Shown here piece by piece: positions 62,098 to 64,000 of a stretch of DNA of 64,000 nt; within the stretch, counting starts at the first letter, position 1, and every line of letters starts with the position of its first letter. The DNA comes from JAAYZB01 sp035379945 (GTDB lineage: Bacteria; Bacillota_I; Bacilli_A; Izemoplasmatales; Hujiaoplasmataceae). A program made the position numbers and the translations under genes. Location: contig DAOSWG010000002.1 of the NCBI GenBank assembly GCA_035379945.1, positions 1-64,000 of the forward strand, in the 5' to 3' direction. The notes under the pieces are model-generated. The model ran no database searches, was not told the DNA's origin, and was given only the letters and a program-made list of their open reading frames with translations.

Positions 62098-62988
62098 TCA
62101 ATATGCATATTGCCGGAAATCTTCCGGCAATGGCGAAGTCACAATAATCTTTTCATGGGTCAGCGGATGCGGGTAGGTAATACTGGAAGCGTGCAATTGC
62201 ACCCTATCGCAAGCGAAATGCCTTGCGCCATAAGCCAAGTCTCCCAAAACCGGGTGACCGATGTGTCCCATATGAACGCGTATTTGGTGGGTTCTTCCGG
62301 TTTCAATAGATATCCTGAGAAGCGAGTATCCGGGATATTCCTTGATCACTTCATAATCGGTAATCGCGGGTTTGCCGTTGCTATAGACGATATAGTGGTT
62401 GTTTCGATGCCGGTCGTTGCCGATCGGCAATTCGATTCTTCCCGCTTTGCCGGCGAGGTGTCCTTCGACTAGAGCCAGGTATTCCTTGCGAACAGCCGCA
62501 GTATTCCAGATGTAATCCAGATAACTGTGGGCGAGAAAATTGGTAGCAAACAGCACGCACCCGGTCGTATCCTTGTCCAGGCGGTGCAGATAACGGACAC
62601 AGCGGTTTAAGCCATGCATTGCAAGATAATTCGCGGCCAAATTCGCAAGGGTTCCGGTTTTATCTTTCTTATCCGGGTGGATTATGATACCTGAAGGCTT
62701 GTCGAGAACATATGTCCATTCATCCTCGTAGAGAACATTTATCGGGCGATCCCAGACCTGGTAGTCCAATTTATCAAATATTTCCGGCATGATAACAATG
62801 GTTTCCCCGCCGTCAAGCCTTGTCTTCAAGGACGCAACCCGGCCGTTAGCAAATATGGAACCGGTCGATGCCAGCTGCTTCTTTTTCTTTTCTGCCAGAA
62901 AAAAACCGTCGAGCACGCTTTCAACATCAACATTACCCGAATCGTTTTTTATAGGGATAAAGATGACATCTTCTCCGTTCACGACCAA
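62098..62988 (-). CDS. RluA-family rRNA/tRNA pseudouridine synthase
   Basis: 296 residues. Catalytic Asp138 is in RYLHRLDKDTTGCVLFA. Other family blocks are DKPSGIIIHP near 96, GRIELPIGNDR near 196 and GRTHQIRVHMGHIGHPVLGD near 250. An N-terminal S4-like part is partial. The start is TTG at 62988, with GGAAAG 9 bases upstream; in-frame sequence continues further into the end of the upstream gene, so a slightly longer form is possible. It modifies uridines in rRNA or tRNA; the target is not determinable. Confidence 0.88.
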   Translation of the reverse strand: MVVNGEDVIFIPIKNDSGNVDVESVLDGFFLAEKKKKQLASTGSIFANGRVASLKTRLDGGETIVIMPEIFDKLDYQVWDRPINVLYEDEWTYVLDKPSGIIIHPDKKDKTGTLANLAANYLAMHGLNRCVRYLHRLDKDTTGCVLFATNFLAHSYLDYIWNTAAVRKEYLALVEGHLAGKAGRIELPIGNDRHRNNHYIVYSNGKPAITDYEVIKEYPGYSLLRISIETGRTHQIRVHMGHIGHPVLGDLAYGARHFACDRVQLHASSITYPHPLTHEKIIVTSPLPEDFRQYAY

Positions 62989-63004
62989 AATCCGTCGCTT
63001 TCCG

Positions 63005-63304
63005 TCAGTTTTTCTTGCAAAGCAAGAAGACGCCGAATGACACCAGAATAGCCGGAATCAGATAATGGCTCACCTGCCAGGCGTTCTCATTCAAAAACAG
63101 ACAGATACCGACTATGAGAATGAACGTGTTCCAGAATTTAGCTCCGTTCGTGATGATCGAATATATGGACGGGACGATGATGAAGAGAGTCCACCATCCT
63201 TTGAAAAACAGATCGAGATTGATCCATCCCAAAGCGTTGAAAAGGAAAAGCAAACCGAATATGACCAGCAAAGCTCCTACGATATAACGTGTGTTTTTCT
63301 TCAT
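63005..63304 (-). CDS. LiaF-like small membrane protein
   Basis: 99 residues with four helices. MKKNTRYIVGALLVIFGLLF, then NALGWINLDLF and the WWTLFIIVPSIYSI segment match the LiaI/LiaF-like transmembrane region (DUF5668 type). In Bacillus LiaF is part of the envelope-stress response; here there is no histidine kinase or regulator next to it. RBS AGGAGGA. It ends 16 bases before the RluA start on the same strand. Confidence 0.75.
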   Translation of the reverse strand: MKKNTRYIVGALLVIFGLLFLFNALGWINLDLFFKGWWTLFIIVPSIYSIITNGAKFWNTFILIVGICLFLNENAWQVSHYLIPAILVSFGVFLLCKKN

Positions 63305-63330
63305 GATATTATTCCTCCTGCTTTTTATTG

Positions 63331-63981
63331 TTACCGGTTTATGGCCGGAAACAGATCGATGATTTCTGCCATTGAATTAATTCTTATGTCCGCCAGCGGC
63401 GACTTTGTGGCATCATTGATGGCGATTGCCAGCATGCCTCCCCTTTTGGCGGCTTCGATCCCGGCGGTGGCATCTTCGATGACGACGCATTTTTCGGGTT
63501 CGATCCCCAATTTTTCCGCCGCCTTCAGAAACACTTCCGGATCTGGTTTGCTACATTTTATCTCCGTACCGTCCGCAACGGCTTCGAAGTAATCGTTCAG
63601 TCCGAGTCTGGCCAGTATCATTTTCGTGTTCCTGCTGCTGGATCCGACCGCTAAAAGATAACCGGCCAGGCGTAAGTGCTTGAGCACTTCCATGACACCA
63701 GGAAGCAGATCTTCGGGACCGAGATTCTGCAAAAGCAGTTGGTAGATCGCATTTTTGTTTAGGGCAAGCTCCTGCTTTTTTTCCTCCGAATAAGTTTTAT
63801 CAGCCTTGTTAAGAATGATATCTAAAGAAGCCATTCTGGAAATGCCACGCAAACTGTTATTGGTTTCCCTATCGAAAGGAATTCCCTCCCTTGAGGCAAT
63901 CTCCTTCCAGGCAATGAAATGGTATTCGTCAGTTGATACGATGACTCCGTCCAGGTCGAATATGAAAGCCTTGTACTCCAT
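63331..63981 (-). CDS. pgmB: Beta-phosphoglucomutase (HAD superfamily)
   Basis: 216 residues. HAD motif 1 is FDLDGVIVSTDEYHF with Asp9 nucleophile and Asp11. The cap has SLRGISRMASLDIIL, the beta-PGM substrate loop. Motif 2 is VGSSSRN, motif 3 is SKPDPEVFLKAAEKLG and motif 4 is VVIEDATAGIEAAK. It interconverts beta-glucose-1-phosphate and glucose-6-phosphate, usually after a disaccharide phosphorylase. RBS GGGAGGAAG. It is the last complete gene; its upstream partner lies beyond the window. A generic sugar phosphatase is a less likely reading. Confidence 0.9.
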   Translation of the reverse strand: MEYKAFIFDLDGVIVSTDEYHFIAWKEIASREGIPFDRETNNSLRGISRMASLDIILNKADKTYSEEKKQELALNKNAIYQLLLQNLGPEDLLPGVMEVLKHLRLAGYLLAVGSSSRNTKMILARLGLNDYFEAVADGTEIKCSKPDPEVFLKAAEKLGIEPEKCVVIEDATAGIEAAKRGGMLAIAINDATKSPLADIRINSMAEIIDLFPAINR

Positions 63982-64000
63982 TATTCTTCCTCCCAGGTCA

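Noticed and set aside
1..64000. Recoded TGA (Mycoplasma code)
   Set aside because: Several intact genes end in TGA at positions matching the family C-terminus, and Trp positions in conserved motifs use TGG.

Overview
The window looks like a chromosomal segment of a low- to mid-GC Bacillota or Mycoplasmatota bacterium, possibly a free-living relative of the Acholeplasma/Izemoplasma/Haloplasma group. Evidence: Bacilli-type promoters and Shine-Dalgarno (SD) sequences, gene families such as DegV, DUF4250, SatD, split gcvPA/gcvPB and DUF3307, and lipoprotein-type surface anchoring. TGA is a normal stop and Trp is TGG, so the code is standard (not the Mycoplasma code). The lineage is inferred, not proven. 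No phage, insertion sequence, CRISPR array or rRNA was seen. One tRNA (Leu-CAA) is present. Two 100-N scaffold gaps (14283-14382 and 53917-54016) each interrupt one gene. Both are flanked by an exact 55-bp duplication, and deleting 155 bp restores the reading frame each time, so both look like assembly artefacts.

Layout. 1-4.9 kb: end of nagA, then a plus-strand operon of a GPH sugar transporter and two FAD enzymes (CrtI-like and geranylgeranyl-reductase-like). 4.95-8.2 kb: a two-gene ABC exporter. 8.4-21.8 kb: a minus-strand operon encoding a YwaF-like membrane domain fused to an ABC ATPase, an ABC permease, a small anchored protein, and a giant lipoprotein of at least about 2,965 residues built from Listeria-Bacteroides (InlB B-type) repeats. 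22-32.5 kb: SatD/DUF3307, DegV, two membrane proteins (one with an XRE domain and an apparently leaderless mRNA), an MMPL transporter, AlkA-like glycosylase, DUF4250, a double GNAT, an SRAP peptidase and glutamate 2,3-aminomutase. 32.6-37 kb: PTS enzyme I, IspG, an alpha/alpha-toroid protein and a nitroreductase.

37.1-43.2 kb: glycine cleavage operon lplA-gcvT-gcvH-gcvPA-gcvPB-cvpA, lacking lpd and any recognisable glycine riboswitch. 43.2-48.1 kb: a Fic protein whose catalytic His is Tyr, a membrane protein under a perfect-consensus promoter with a palindrome in its spacer, a divergent TetR regulator with a large leader dyad, and an ECF sigma factor with an atypical anti-sigma-like partner. 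48.1-50.9 kb: an O-antigen-ligase-like protein, a putative zincin followed by a structured 3' element, and tRNA-Leu. 50.9-58.8 kb: argS with a heterodimeric ABC exporter, an ABC-F protein and a small membrane protein. 58.8-64 kb: an E2-acyltransferase-like protein lacking its catalytic His, PAP2, pyruvate kinase, RluA, a LiaF-like membrane protein and beta-phosphoglucomutase.

Together the genes suggest a fermentative heterotroph: PTS, pyruvate kinase, beta-phosphoglucomutase and amino-sugar use for carbon, glycine cleavage for one-carbon units, the MEP pathway for isoprenoids, and many exporters plus a very large surface lipoprotein for contact with its surroundings.
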